From CAXXOZ01 sp963676435 (GTDB taxonomy: Bacteria; Bacillota; Clostridia; Lachnospirales; Lachnospiraceae), in assembly GCA_963676435.2 (NCBI GenBank), contig CAXXOZ010000002.1, positions 1 through 64,000 on the forward strand: 64,000 nucleotides of DNA. The letters are read 5' to 3'. The position numbers were made by a program, and so were the translations under genes. Below are positions 1 to 9,074 of this stretch, one piece after another; within the stretch, counting starts at the first letter, position 1, and every line of letters begins with the position of its first letter. The notes below the pieces were generated by a model that was given only the letters and a program-made list of their open reading frames with translations, was not told where the DNA came from and did not search any database.

Positions 1-816
1 ATACATATTATTCTCTTTTAACCAATTAATGATCTCCCCAATGCTCTGTCTAAATACCAAATTCCTGTATCATATCCATCTAAATTCTTTTTTAAAATCT
101 TCTTTATTCCTAATTTGTCCTAATTGCCTTGGTAACCAAGGCATAGTATTATCATCAAACATATTTAATTCCCATGCACTATGTGGTCCAATCTTGTTTT
201 TACGATGTTTTTCAATTTCATATTCTGTAACCCCAATTTAATTTACTAGGCATAGGAAACATCTCCAAATGGATTTCCTGCACTTTCAGGTGTACGATAA
301 GGAGCATGGGGCATCCCAAAAATGTATATGTAAAAACCAATCTTCTCTCTCCTTTGTTGTCCTCTAACCATTTAAAAGTTTTACTAGTCACACTATCTGC
401 TGTTTCCATTCCAACCATGGCCTATATTGTGCCATTCATCAAACCCTGCTGTAAACCACCATGCCCCGTGACGTTCGGGAAATGAACTAATAGATGTGGT
501 ATATAAACCTCTTCTCTTTAATATTGCAGGTAAACTAAACCATCTAAGAGAATCTTGCATTCCTCTGTCTTTTCCATCTGGATTCATATCTGCTGCCGTT
601 CCTCCATGTCCAACTATACCTGTATGTAATCCAAATCTACCTGTCATAAGGGCAGCCCTTGATGGTAGGCAGGGTGCATCAGAACAATAATAAATCATTA
701 AAACACACTCCATCTCTAGCAATACCGTCTATATTTGCTGAAGTATTTCTTTCATATCCATAACACCCTAAATGGTCTGGTCTTAAAGTATCACAATCAA
801 TAAATAGTATTCTCAT
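1..816 (-). pseudogene. Sulfatase, frameshifted and cut by window edge
   Basis: This is the N-terminal part of a sulfatase (alkaline phosphatase superfamily). ATG at 816 follows an AGGAG site and begins MRILFIDCDTLRPDHLGCYG, with the metal-binding DxD of the family. A one-base insertion near 690 shifts the frame just before the CxPSR signature (CLPSR, 393-722 frame), whose Cys is normally matured to formylglycine. At least two further shifts follow: the 218-418 frame carries the next stretch and the remainder (PHSAWELNMFDDN...) runs off the left edge in another frame. No open frame covers the protein, so I call it a pseudogene. Sequencing error cannot be excluded, but the neighbours show the same decay. 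A sulfatase-maturing enzyme is not visible in the window. Confidence 0.8.
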
Positions 817-1072
817 ATGATTTCTCCTTTTCTTTGAATATAAGCCTATTCATAATTTACAATATATTAATAGTTTATTTTTGTAAGCGCTTTCATTCGG
901 TTTTAAAAAAAGCCCTAAGCTAAATTTTATAATATACTCTTTTCAATCTGATTTCAATATTAATTATAAACAAATTTTATTATTAAAAATTAAGGTAGCA
1001 GACTTTTACATCCACTACCTTTTTATAACAACTATTTATCATAACCAATATTTATAACTACCCTCTATATCA

Positions 1073-1496
1073 TCAACGAACATCTGATATTCCAACGGCT
1101 TGATTTGTTTTTAAAGCTACCTCAACATTTTCTCCGTGTAATAATGTAGGCGTTCGATATATCTATACTAATACCATTTGCTTCAAATACTGTTGCTGCG
1201 TTTGCTGTTAACCATATTAGTTAGTTCAGAAATTGCGCTTTTTGCCATGTCATCAAATTCATTTACTGGCATTCCCATCATCATGGTTGAAGCAATCTTT
1301 TTTTGCATTTCATATTAAAGCAATAAACTACATTTCCTTTAACCTCTCCAACCAATCCACTATACATATCACACCAGAAAAAAGTTATGTTTTTATCTTT
1401 AACACTTAGGTCTCCCTTTGTAACTTTATTAAAGCCCAGCATTGGCATAACGCCAGTAAATGCCGTAATAAAGGATTCATGTATTTAACAGTCCAT
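1073..1496 (-). pseudogene. CheX-like chemotaxis phosphatase, degraded
   Basis: Translating the minus strand in shifting frames gives FITAFTGVMPMLGFNKV, then a stretch ending NVVY, then MMMGMPVNEFDDMAKSAISE and LTNM, ending NQAVGISDVR. This matches the CheC/CheX/FliY phosphatase fold, including the E-x2-N-M catalytic helix (ISELTNM). CheX proteins dephosphorylate CheY-P and related receivers. At least three frameshifts interrupt it, and an ATG at 1496 with AGGAG upstream marks the original start. That start overlaps the stop of the upstream receiver-CheX pseudogene (TAATG), so the two formed one operon. The assignment rests on motif reading; the gene is non-functional as read. Confidence 0.65.
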
Positions 1497-2361
1497 TATT
1501 CTCCACTCCTTTGAAATCCTATATTTATGACAATATCCCCATAATCTGACTGGGCAATATACCCGTTTTTGTTTTTAAAATTTGGTACAGATAACATACA
1601 GACTATCTCCTGATAATACAGAAGGTGGAGCCTACTCTTAAACCAAATGCTTTTTCTTTTCTATTTAACATTGAGCATGCATTTCCTGCCCACAATATTT
1701 GTCAGCTCTCCAAGCAAATGCTATAATTTCTTCATTATTTTTAGGTTCTCTTTTCAATATTTTTTCCGATAAGCTCTTTGCTGATTCCCTTTGATAAATC
1801 AAGAATCATTCTTCCAGAAAATGCTCCAATTATACCTATTATAACCTGCTATACCATTGGATACCGTGATCCTTTTCTTCAGTGAATTCTTCTTTAAATG
1901 AAATTGGTGTTTTAGTCATTCTATTAACACCATCCATAAGAGCTTCTTTAAACGCATCAAAATAACCGGCCTCTAAATTTTCATATAATGCATCTGATTT
2001 TAGAAGCCTGTTTATCTCTGTAATCAACTCTTCTTCATCTACAGGTTTTTGTATATAACCTGAAACATTATTTCTTTTGCTTCGGATATTATTTCATCAT
2101 CCATCATAGAGCTTACTACAATTACTTTAATGTCCTTATTAATCTCATGAACTGCCCTGGTACACTCCAAAACCATCAGTTCCAGGCAATGTCATATCCA
2201 TAGTCACAAGGTCTGGATTTGTAGCCCCCACTACTTCTTTGACCTCTTCAAGGTTACCGGGCTGTACCTACCACTTCAAAATCTGCTCCTTCTAAAATAT
2301 CTGTAATAAGAGCAATTGAAAAAGGTGAGTCATCAACAACAACAATTTTTGATTTTCCCAT
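1496..2361 (-). pseudogene. Response regulator receiver-CheX fusion, degraded
   Basis: ATG at 2361 follows GGGAGG and starts MGKSKIVVVDDSPFSIALIT, a receiver (REC) domain with the acidic pair DD. The phospho-acceptor region reads NPDLVTMDMTLPGTDGFG and the switch region reads VIVVSS. A conserved KPVDEEEL Lys-Pro follows. After a linker (KSDALYENLEAGYFDAFKEA) comes a second domain with GAFSGRMILDLSK and GNACSMLN, typical of CheX/CheC. Several indels (near 2255, 2165, 2065, 1850, 1720 and 1610) break the frame. A REC-CheX protein followed by a stand-alone CheX is a plausible chemotaxis or signalling pair, and both members are dead here. Confidence 0.65.
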
Positions 2362-2451
2362 AACATACCTCCCAATCATAATACTATAATAATAACATTT
2401 TATTTATAAAAAGAAAAGAACAGTTCCTTTAAACTGCTCTTTGGATTCATA

Positions 2452-3333
2452 TTAATTATTGCTTTCTTTTTTACTACCTATAAAGTGTAATGATACTACG
2501 ATTGCCACCCCTATTATAAAAGCTATTATGCTAAAATTACTGAATGAAATTGCTTCTTCAGGAATTTCTAGTGTGGTTGGTCCTTTAATAATTGCATACA
2601 GCGAGCCAACCATTAGTCCCATTATGGTATACATTGTTTTTGATCTATGTTTATCAAGACATATTTTAATTCCTTTTACCACGCTTAATGCTCCAGCAAT
2701 AACACCAAGACCAAAAATGCACAATCCTAGAAGAAAAGAAAGATTTAAACTTAACACTTCTTTGATAGCTGACATAATCGGAAGATACAAGCCAAAAATC
2801 AACATCAATGTAGAACCTGAAATACCTGGTAAAAACATAGTAGATATTGCAATCGATACCTGCAACGAATATATATATTCCAAGAGGAATACTTAGTTCA
2901 TTTAGTTTAAGTCCTGTCATGAAACTACTATTATTAAATAGAGTAATTAAAAAAACAATTGCTGCACCAACAATAAAAAATATAATATTTTTTAAAATGT
3001 CCTAGATATGAATCTTTTTCCTGACGAAAAATCAAAGGAATAGATGCAATAATAAATCCCATAAATAATGAACTTACAAAATGTATATGTGATTCGAATG
3101 CACTGCTTAAAACTAAAGCTGCACCTATCATTCCGGCACACCAACCAATTGCCAAGTTTTATAAGGAAAATCAATGCTGCTTTTCTTGCTTTTCCTTTCT
3201 CATAGATCAAATCATTTATACTACCAATAAACTTATCATAAAAGCCAAGTATAAATGCTATTGTTCCCCCAGACACTCCTGGCACACTATCTGCCAGAGC
3301 CATGCAGATTCCATTGAAAAACTGTCTTATCAT
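2452..3333 (-). pseudogene. DUF368 family permease (PopT-like), three frameshifts
   Basis: The start MIRQFFNGICMALADSVPGV and the repeat later in the protein (FLPGISGSTLMLIFGLYLPI) are the hallmark twin PGxSGG/S motifs of DUF368 membrane proteins. Members of this family have been reported as polyprenyl-phosphate (undecaprenyl-phosphate) translocases. The protein would be about 290 residues with roughly eight TM segments. Its frame changes near 3150, 2990 and 2885, splitting it into four overlapping open stretches. All family motifs survive, so the inactivation looks recent. It follows the broken chemotaxis genes and precedes the intact ABC-F gene. Confidence 0.8.
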
Positions 3334-3410
3334 TTCAAACCTCCGATTGTTTTTATCTTTGCAAAAACCTAATCTATTTTATCAAATAAATTCTAACATA
3401 ACAACTATTC

Positions 3411-5201
3411 TTATTGGTTTTTAATTTTTTCGTCAAGGTCATTTAAATAAACCCATCTATCCATTTTTTCTTCCAGAATTTTGCTTTTTTCATCTTTTTC
3501 ATTCATCAACTTGGTAAGCTTTATAAAATCCGAGGTACATGATGCTATTTCATTTTCAATGTATTCCAATCTTTCTTCTAATTCTAAAATTTCATCATCA
3601 ATTCTTTCAAATTCATATTTTTCATTAAAGGACATTTTTAGTTTATCCCCTGTTGGTTTTTCATTTGCTGTTTTCTCAACTGGTGATTTTTTTTGCTTTA
3701 TAATAGAAGAGTCTTTTGTTGGTGCTTTTAATAAATAGTCATCATAATTGCCTTCATACTGTTTAATTTCTCCATCTTCTTCAAAAGCAAAAATTCTTTC
3801 TGTAATTCTATTCAAAAAATATCTATCATGAGAAACTGTAATAACGATTCCGTCAAATGAATCTAAGTAATCTTCAAATATAGTCATTGTTTGTATATCT
3901 AAATCATTTGTGGGCTCATCTAATATAAGAACATTAGGAGAATCCATTAAGATTTTAAGCAAGTATAATCTTCTTTTTTCACCACCTGAAAGTTTTTCAA
4001 TTTTCTGATACTGAAGGGTATCATTAAAGAGAAATCTCTTAAGCATCTGAGATGCTGTGATAGTTTCTGTTTTTGTTTTAATGTATTCTGCTGTTTCTTT
4101 AATATAATCAATTACTCTTTCGTTTTCTGGAAGATTTTCATTTTCCTGAGTAAAGTATCCTATCTTAACAGTACTTCCTATATCTATACTTCCAGCATCT
4201 GCTTTAATTTTTCCACAAATTATTTTTAAAAGGGTGGATTTTCCACATCCGTTTTTACCTACTATACCTATTCTTTCTCCATTTAAAAATATATATGTAA
4301 AATCTTTAATATAACAGGTTTCATCATAATACTTTGAAATACTATTTAATTCTATAGTCTTTTTCCCAAGCCTACTGCTGATAGAACTCATTTCGATATT
4401 TTCTTTAACTGTTAGCCCTTTAGCATCCCTTAAATTTTCATATCTTTGAATATGAGCCTTTTGCTTTGTGCTTCTTGCTCTTGCCCCTCTTCTTATCCAC
4501 TCGAGCTCAACTTTTAATATGCTTTGCCTTTTCCTTTCACTGGCAATTTCTATTTCTTCCCTTAAAGTCTTTTGTTCTAAAAAATCTTCATATCTGCCTT
4601 TATAGTTGTAAATTTTTCCTTCGTCAATTTCAACGATTCTATTTACTACTTTGTCTAAGAAGTATCTGTCATGAGTAACCATTATAAGAGAACTTTTTAA
4701 TTTAAATAAAAATTCCTCAAGCCACTGTGTCATTTCATTATCCATGTGGTTTGTAGGCTCATCTAATATCAATATATCGCAGTGTGATAGTAGGATTTTT
4801 ACGAGAGCCAGTCTTTTCTTTTGTCCACCAGAAATAAAGTCAGTCTTTACATTAAAATCAGGAAAGCCAAGTGTGTTTAACATGCTCTTAGCATTTCCCT
4901 CTAACTCACTGTGATTAATCACATCTTCCTGCTCTGATATGACATATTCAAATACTGTCATCCCTTTATCGATTATAGGGTTCTGAGGAAGATAATTAAT
5001 CTTTACTTTATTTGCTTTTGTAACCGCCCCGTCATCTACATGATCAATTCCTGCAACTATTTTTAGTAAGGTGGTTTTTCCTGTACCATTAACACCTATA
5101 ATACCAACTTTATCTCCTTCGCCAATGCTAAAATCTGCATTATCAAAAAGTAGCTTATCTGTATATGACTTTTTCATTCCATTTATAGTTAATAAATTCA
5201 T
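3411..5201 (-). CDS. ABC-F family ATP-binding protein (Uup-like)
   Basis: This is a soluble protein of 596 residues with two ABC ATPase domains and no membrane segment, the ABC-F layout. The first domain has Walker A GVNGTGKTT (about residues 36-44), signature SGGQKKR and Walker B ILILDEPTNH. The second has Walker A GKNGCGKST, signature LSGGEKRR and Walker B VLILDEPTND. A charged linker lies between the domains, and residues 525-596 form a predicted coiled-coil like the Uup C-terminal extension. ABC-F proteins act on the ribosome (translation factors or antibiotic protection) or in DNA/ribosome quality control. The C-terminal coiled coil favours a Uup-type role over a resistance protein. It is intact, unlike its upstream-coordinate neighbours. 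Confidence 0.9.
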   Translation of the reverse strand: MNLLTINGMKKSYTDKLLFDNADFSIGEGDKVGIIGVNGTGKTTLLKIVAGIDHVDDGAVTKANKVKINYLPQNPIIDKGMTVFEYVISEQEDVINHSELEGNAKSMLNTLGFPDFNVKTDFISGGQKKRLALVKILLSHCDILILDEPTNHMDNEMTQWLEEFLFKLKSSLIMVTHDRYFLDKVVNRIVEIDEGKIYNYKGRYEDFLEQKTLREEIEIASERKRQSILKVELEWIRRGARARSTKQKAHIQRYENLRDAKGLTVKENIEMSSISSRLGKKTIELNSISKYYDETCYIKDFTYIFLNGERIGIVGKNGCGKSTLLKIICGKIKADAGSIDIGSTVKIGYFTQENENLPENERVIDYIKETAEYIKTKTETITASQMLKRFLFNDTLQYQKIEKLSGGEKRRLYLLKILMDSPNVLILDEPTNDLDIQTMTIFEDYLDSFDGIVITVSHDRYFLNRITERIFAFEEDGEIKQYEGNYDDYLLKAPTKDSSIIKQKKSPVEKTANEKPTGDKLKMSFNEKYEFERIDDEILELEERLEYIENEIASCTSDFIKLTKLMNEKDEKSKILEEKMDRWVYLNDLDEKIKNQ

Positions 5202-5207
5202 CGTTTG

Positions 5208-5669
5208 TTAATCCTTATTTTTATTCATTATATGATTTAAAAGAGCTTCACTGCCTTTTAAGACATCATCATAGGTCGTTTGAAAATCTCCTGTATACCA
5301 TGGATCTGCTATATCATCAGATAATCCAGCAAATTCTAAAAGCTTTGAGACTTTTTCTTCTGAGCCCGAACAGACTCTTTTTATATTTCTTATATTCATG
5401 GAATCCATTCCTATTAAAAAATCATATTTATCGCAGTCTGATTTTTTTATCTGCACAGCAAACTTACCATCACATGAAATGCCATGTTCATTTAATATTT
5501 TTCTTGTCCCTGGATGAACAGGGCTACCTATCTCTTCAGTACTGGTTGCTGCTGAAGCTACTTCAAAGTCAGAAGCCAGGCCTTTTTTATTTATTATATC
5601 TTTAAAAACAAATTCTGCCATGGGTGAACGGCAGATATTGCCGTGTCAGACGAATAATACTTTAATCAT
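5208..5669 (-). CDS. Low-molecular-weight protein tyrosine phosphatase with in-frame TGA at catalytic Cys (candidate selenoprotein)
   Basis: ATG at 5669 has a perfect AAGGAG eight bases upstream. It reads M-I-K-V-L-F-V-[TGA]-H-G-N-I-C-R-S-P-M-A-E-F and then stays open to 5208, about 153 residues including the TGA codon, the usual LMW-PTP length. The family P-loop is C-x5-R-S. Here the first, nucleophilic Cys (codon 8) is TGA at 5646-5648, while HGNICRS and the distal DPW acid loop (IADPWYTGDF) are conserved. Replacing a catalytic Cys by TGA without other damage is the pattern of selenocysteine genes, and a candidate SECIS hairpin follows. The alternatives are a TGT/TGC-to-TGA nonsense mutation or a sequencing error, or translation from the internal ATG at 5621, which would lack the P-loop and be inactive. 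No sel genes lie in the window. Confidence 0.75.
5614..5648 (-). promoter_or_regulatory. Candidate bacterial SECIS hairpin after in-frame TGA
   Basis: In the mRNA, the UGA (5646-5648) is followed by a 6-bp stem UCUGCC/GGCAGA (5630-5635 with 5614-5619) enclosing a 10-nt loop that starts with G. Sixteen nucleotides separate UGA and loop. As I recall the published bacterial SECIS model, it asks for a short stem, an apical loop of 3-14 nt with G among its first two bases, and about 16-37 nt from UGA to loop. This hairpin fits all of these. A competing perfect stem ACGGCA/UGCCGU with a 5-nt loop (5628-5644) sits closer to the UGA. The stem partly reflects the coding sequence for CRSPMAE, so the evidence is suggestive only. 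Confidence 0.4.
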
Positions 5670-6373
5670 CTATTTTCTCCTTGTATGCCTTTGCAAAGGC
5701 TTGATTTCAATTACTACTTTTTATGAAAAAAGAATCTTGATACGATAACTACATATTACCATACTGAAGACTCTCTTTCCATTGCATCTTTTATAAAATC
5801 AACATATTAAACAACTGATGCTTCATCAATAAACTGTTCAAATAATTTTCTTTTCATCATGACTCTGTTGCCATTCATAATAATATATTCTGCATCTGTA
5901 TTTTCTTCTGCAAGTTTTCTATGTTTCTTATCTCCAATATGAAAATGAAAAACGTACTACAAGTCCGTCTTATTATGATTTAGACGGATTTGTAATACGC
6001 TTTCATATTTTATATAAATATTTTTATTCCCGAGCTTTACATATATTTTTTATGAAATTTGGAATTATTCAAAATTTTATTTTGCATGATTTATAAATTG
6101 TCCAAAACAAAATATCTCTTTATTATTCGTAGCATTCAAGTCTTATGACAATCTTTTCCATTTTAAATATCAAAGTTTTCACTCAAAATCGTGACATCTC
6201 TACTACTGTCTTCACATGCATGGAGTCGAGAAACATATCTACAGAAATACACTTTTCATTATTAAATAATATTCTTCTTGTAAGCGTTTTTCAAAAAAAT
6301 TAACTGGAAGGGGTGAACTTTTGTAACTGACATCCCCATTATTAGTGAACATATGAGTTACTTCACCTTAAAA
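5670..6373. other. Intergenic stretch with one ORF remnant, no intact gene
   Basis: No intact gene is visible over about 700 bases. On the minus strand at 5807-5941 an open C-terminal fragment reads IGDKKHRKLAEENTDAEYII and ends FEQFIDEASVV before TAA. I do not recognise its family and it has no start, so it is probably a gene remnant. An imperfect inverted repeat lies at 5954-5998 (listed separately). From 6000 to 6370 I see only AT-rich sequence with stop codons in all frames. Confidence 0.6.
5954..5998. repeat. 17-bp-arm inverted repeat (hairpin)
   Basis: GTACTACAAGTCCGTCT (5954-5970) and AGACGGATTTGTAATAC (5982-5998) are inverted repeats with two differences, one of which becomes a G-U pair in RNA, around an 11-nt loop. 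It is much longer than expected by chance in AT-rich intergenic DNA. It has no clear U-run, lies between a gene remnant and an IS remnant, and could be a terminator relic or a small palindromic repeat. Confidence 0.5.
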
Positions 6374-6706
6374 TGTACCCCGAGAAAACTAGACACTGAT
6401 TTTTAATATAAAACCCAAACAGTAGACATTTTGTTTTGCGAAAATCCTTATACTTTATATGTAAGTAAACGTCAAATGCGTTTTACTCTGGAATTCAAGG
6501 AAAAATTTACGCAGCTTCTTATTTCCGGAAAAACAATTCGTGAGATTTTTCTTGAATTAGGCTATGATCCTGAAATCTTAGGTAATAGCCGTATGAAAAA
6601 TGTGTCTAATCGTATTCAAAAGAAAGCAAAAGCTCCTAAAGGATTACACGAAAGGAATACAAAACATTTTCCAAAACCAGGTTTCGTAGATATCAGAAAA
6701 GTGTAA
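6374..6706 (+). mobile_element. IS3-family remnant: left end plus truncated OrfA
   Basis: TGTACCCCGAGAAAACTAGA at 6374 resembles the terminal repeat of IS3-family elements. It is followed by an open frame (6431-6706) encoding 91 residues beginning MFCENPYTLYVSKRQMRFTL. The frame contains a helix-turn-helix of the OrfA type (FKEKFTQLLISGKTIREIFLE). The frame stops after FVDIRKV, and no OrfB (integrase) or right end follows before metK at 6730, so this is a truncated, presumably immobile copy. It is the only plus-strand coding stretch in the first 25 kb. Confidence 0.6.
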
Positions 6707-6729
6707 AATGTTACCTAAAATCCCTTTCG

Positions 6730-7920
6730 TTATGGAATATATTTTTTGAACACCTCAACTTTATCTAGTTTCTCCCACGGCAAATCAAGGTCATTTCTTC
6801 CAAAATGTCCATAAGCTGACGTTTGTTTATATATCGGTCTTCTTAAATCAAGCATTTTAATAATGCCAGTTGGTCTTAAATCAATATTATCTCTAATAAT
6901 TTCAACTAATTTTTCATCAGACAATTTTCCCGTTCCAAATGTATCAATCATAATAGATGTTGGATGTGCAACACCAATCGCATAAGAGAGTTGTATTTCA
7001 CACTTATCAGCAAGTCCAGAACCCACAATATTCTTTGCTACATAGCGTGCTGCATAAGCCGCCGATCTATCAACTTTCGTAAAATCCTTCCCAGAAAAAG
7101 CACCACCTCCATGGCGTGAATATCCGCCATATGTATCTACAATAATTTTTCTTCCGGTAAGTCCACTATCTCCACAGGGACCTCCTACAACAAACCTTCC
7201 TGTCGGATTAATAAAATATTTAGTCTTTTCATCAACCAATTCAACTGGAATTATTGGATCCAATACATATTTCTTAATATCTATATGAATCTGTTCCTGC
7301 GTAATTTCCGAATCATGTTGCGTTGAAAGAACTACTGCACTTAAATGCTTTGGTTTTCCATTTTCATCATATTCTATTGTTACTTGAGACTTTCCATCTG
7401 GTCTTAAATATGCTAATATACCGTCTTTACGAACTAGAGTCAATTGTCTGCATATTTTATGCGCTAATGCGATCGGATACGGCATATATTCTTCTGTTTC
7501 ATTCGAAGCATAGCCAAACATCATTCCCTGATCCCCAGCACCAAAAGCTTCTAATTCTTCATCGGACATATTCTTTTCTTTTGCTTCAAGTGCCATGTTT
7601 ACTCCCATTGCTATATCTTCTGACTGCCTATCCAATCTCACAATAACTTCACATGTATCAGCATTAAAACCATATGCTTCTTTATCATAACCAATTTCTC
7701 TAACTGTCTTTCTTACGATTTCTTCAACACTAATGTTAGCTGTCGTTGTGATTTCTCCCATTACTAATACAAATCCAGTATTTGTACACGTTTCACAAGC
7801 AACTCTGCTCATTGGATCCTGTTCTAACAATGCATCCAAAATAGCGTCTGACACCTGATCACACAGTTTATCTGGATGTCCCTCCGTGACGGACTCCGAT
7901 GTAAATAATCTCTTTTCCAA
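6730..7920 (-). CDS. metK: S-adenosylmethionine synthetase
   Basis: MetK makes S-adenosylmethionine from methionine and ATP. The 396 residues are full length for the family and start MEKRLFTSESVTEGHPDKLC, where the conserved His of GHPDK binds ATP phosphate. The signature loops GAGDQGMMFGYA and GGGAFSGKDFTKVDRSAAYA are present, as are the conserved DTYGGYSRHGG and the GRNDLDLPWE C-terminus. The start at 7920 has AGGAG upstream. The gene is intact between an IS remnant and decayed genes. I see no SAM riboswitch in the short upstream gap (7921-7971), so if one exists it is elsewhere. Cytosolic housekeeping enzyme; it supplies SAM to the radical SAM enzymes found in this window. Confidence 0.97.
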   Translation of the reverse strand: MEKRLFTSESVTEGHPDKLCDQVSDAILDALLEQDPMSRVACETCTNTGFVLVMGEITTTANISVEEIVRKTVREIGYDKEAYGFNADTCEVIVRLDRQSEDIAMGVNMALEAKEKNMSDEELEAFGAGDQGMMFGYASNETEEYMPYPIALAHKICRQLTLVRKDGILAYLRPDGKSQVTIEYDENGKPKHLSAVVLSTQHDSEITQEQIHIDIKKYVLDPIIPVELVDEKTKYFINPTGRFVVGGPCGDSGLTGRKIIVDTYGGYSRHGGGAFSGKDFTKVDRSAAYAARYVAKNIVGSGLADKCEIQLSYAIGVAHPTSIMIDTFGTGKLSDEKLVEIIRDNIDLRPTGIIKMLDLRRPIYKQTSAYGHFGRNDLDLPWEKLDKVEVFKKYIP

Positions 7921-7971
7921 TTTTACTCTCCTTTATAATTCAATAAATTTATTTCGACTATATCGTCTCTA

Positions 7972-8650
7972 CTAATTAATTTTAAAACTATGTATTGGTG
8001 CCGATATACATCCACCTCTATTAACAAAAGCGTCAAATGAAAATTGATTAACCTTCATAACAGGAGCATACTCAAGTAAGGCAGCAAATTCAACTATTTC
8101 ACCAACTCCTTTTCCAATTACAGGAATCAGACGTACCGCTGTTGTTTTCTGATTTATCATTCCAATCGCCATCTTATCTGTAATTACTCCTGCTATAGTT
8201 GTGGCTTTTGTATCTCCAGGTATTGCTATCATATCGAGTCCTACCGAACAGACACAGGTCATAGCTACTAACTGTCCAATCCTAGTTACTTTGATTGCTA
8301 TCTTTTTGATGGTTTCACAAAGAACTTCAAAGCTTTCTCCTCTAATCTGCTCCAATGCTTTCTTTATAACTCTGGGTCCGCTTACTCCCACATTTAATAG
8401 AACCAACATTGACCGAACTGCATACTCTTTCTGTAACTGCTAATGCTTTTGGTATCGATTTAATTAAATGAATATCACTTTCTGTCATTACCTGTAGCCA
8501 CAAGATTTTTTGCCGTCTCTGTAATTTTCTCATAGATTTTTCTATTTAATTCTTTTAGATCCGAATCTGCACAATCGAGAAGACTAATTCCTTATGTAAT
8601 AGTTCTTACATCCAGACTTTCCTCTGCAATCTTTTTATTTGTTTCATTAA
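7972..8650 (-). pseudogene. DUF711/UPF0210 protein, internally deleted and frameshifted
   Basis: Pieces of a PFL-like DUF711 protein (normally about 450 residues) are joined in order. The N-terminus reads GISLLDCADSDLKELNRKIY...TAKNLVATGND. A middle piece reads SIPKALAVTERVCSSVNVGS. A third reads NVGVSGPRVIKKALEQIRGE...RIGQLVA, and the C-terminus reads VCSVGLDMIAIPGDTKATTI...APIHSFKIN. Segments between these pieces are missing: about 80 residues are absent between QLVA and VCSVG, and others after NDI and after VNVGS. Stops and shifts separate the first two pieces. The function of the family is not well established. The remains are recognisable by family motifs only; the gene is dead. Confidence 0.7.
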
Positions 8651-8755
8651 ATCTGTTCTACCTGCTTCAAACCATACTGCATAATTAAAATGATGAATAA
8701 TACCCATTTGATCTGTTTCGGAATATCTGGCTATAAGCTTAGTTTCTGCTTGCAT
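8640..8755 (-). pseudogene. Acyl-CoA thioesterase (4HBT/YbgC-like) N-terminal fragment
   Basis: From ATG 8755 the minus strand reads MQAETKLIARYSETDQMGII followed by HHFNYAVWFEAGRTDLMKQI. This is the conserved N-terminus of hot-dog thioesterases (YSETDQMGxxHHxNYxxWFExxR). Thereafter it runs directly into the DUF711 N-terminus: about 100 residues of thioesterase are missing and the junction falls near 8645 in an A-rich stretch. The ATG overlaps the stop of the Mrp remnant. The fragment is too short to function. Confidence 0.65.
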
Positions 8756-9044
8756 CACTTATTATCATTTAAAACTTTTTTCTCAATTATTTCTGCTGCT
8801 TCTGCTAAATAATCACACGTGAAAGTTTCAAATTCTCCTTCATCTACCAATTTTACAATTTTCGAATCAATAGTTATTCTCCCAAAATATCAACTCCACC
8901 TTTTCCACCGACTACACCTATTACTTTTTTTATTGAACTATATGTATTCAACGCTTCATTCATACTTTTTTTGTTTTATTCACAACCTTCACAAGATTCT
9001 TTCTTACACTCATCATCTATACAGCCTTTTATATTATATGCCAT
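8755..9044 (-). pseudogene. Mrp/Nbp35-like ATPase, N- and C-termini only
   Basis: ATG at 9044 begins MAYNIKGCIDDECKKESCEG, a Cys-rich N-terminus seen in clostridial Mrp proteins. After a stop or shift, NTYSSIKKVIGVVGGKGGV is the start of the deviant Walker A that normally continues GKS. Instead it jumps to a C-terminal piece DSKIVKLVDEGEFETFTCDY...AAEIIEKKVLNDNK, typical of the Mrp end. About 180 central residues are missing. Mrp proteins are iron-sulfur cluster carriers and often sit with DUF134/DUF5320/NifX-like genes, as here. This copy is destroyed. Confidence 0.6.
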
Positions 9045-9074
9045 TTTCAAACTGCTTTTCTATTTGTTTATATT

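Noticed and set aside
3481..3738. Plus-strand open frames opposite the ABC-F gene and many similar ones opposite rpoB, rpoC, fusA and rplL
   Set aside because: They are antisense to strongly supported conserved genes, lack ribosome sites and have no family similarity.
7921..7971. SAM riboswitch upstream of metK
   Set aside because: Only about 50 bases separate metK from the DUF711 remnant and no riboswitch core is recognisable.
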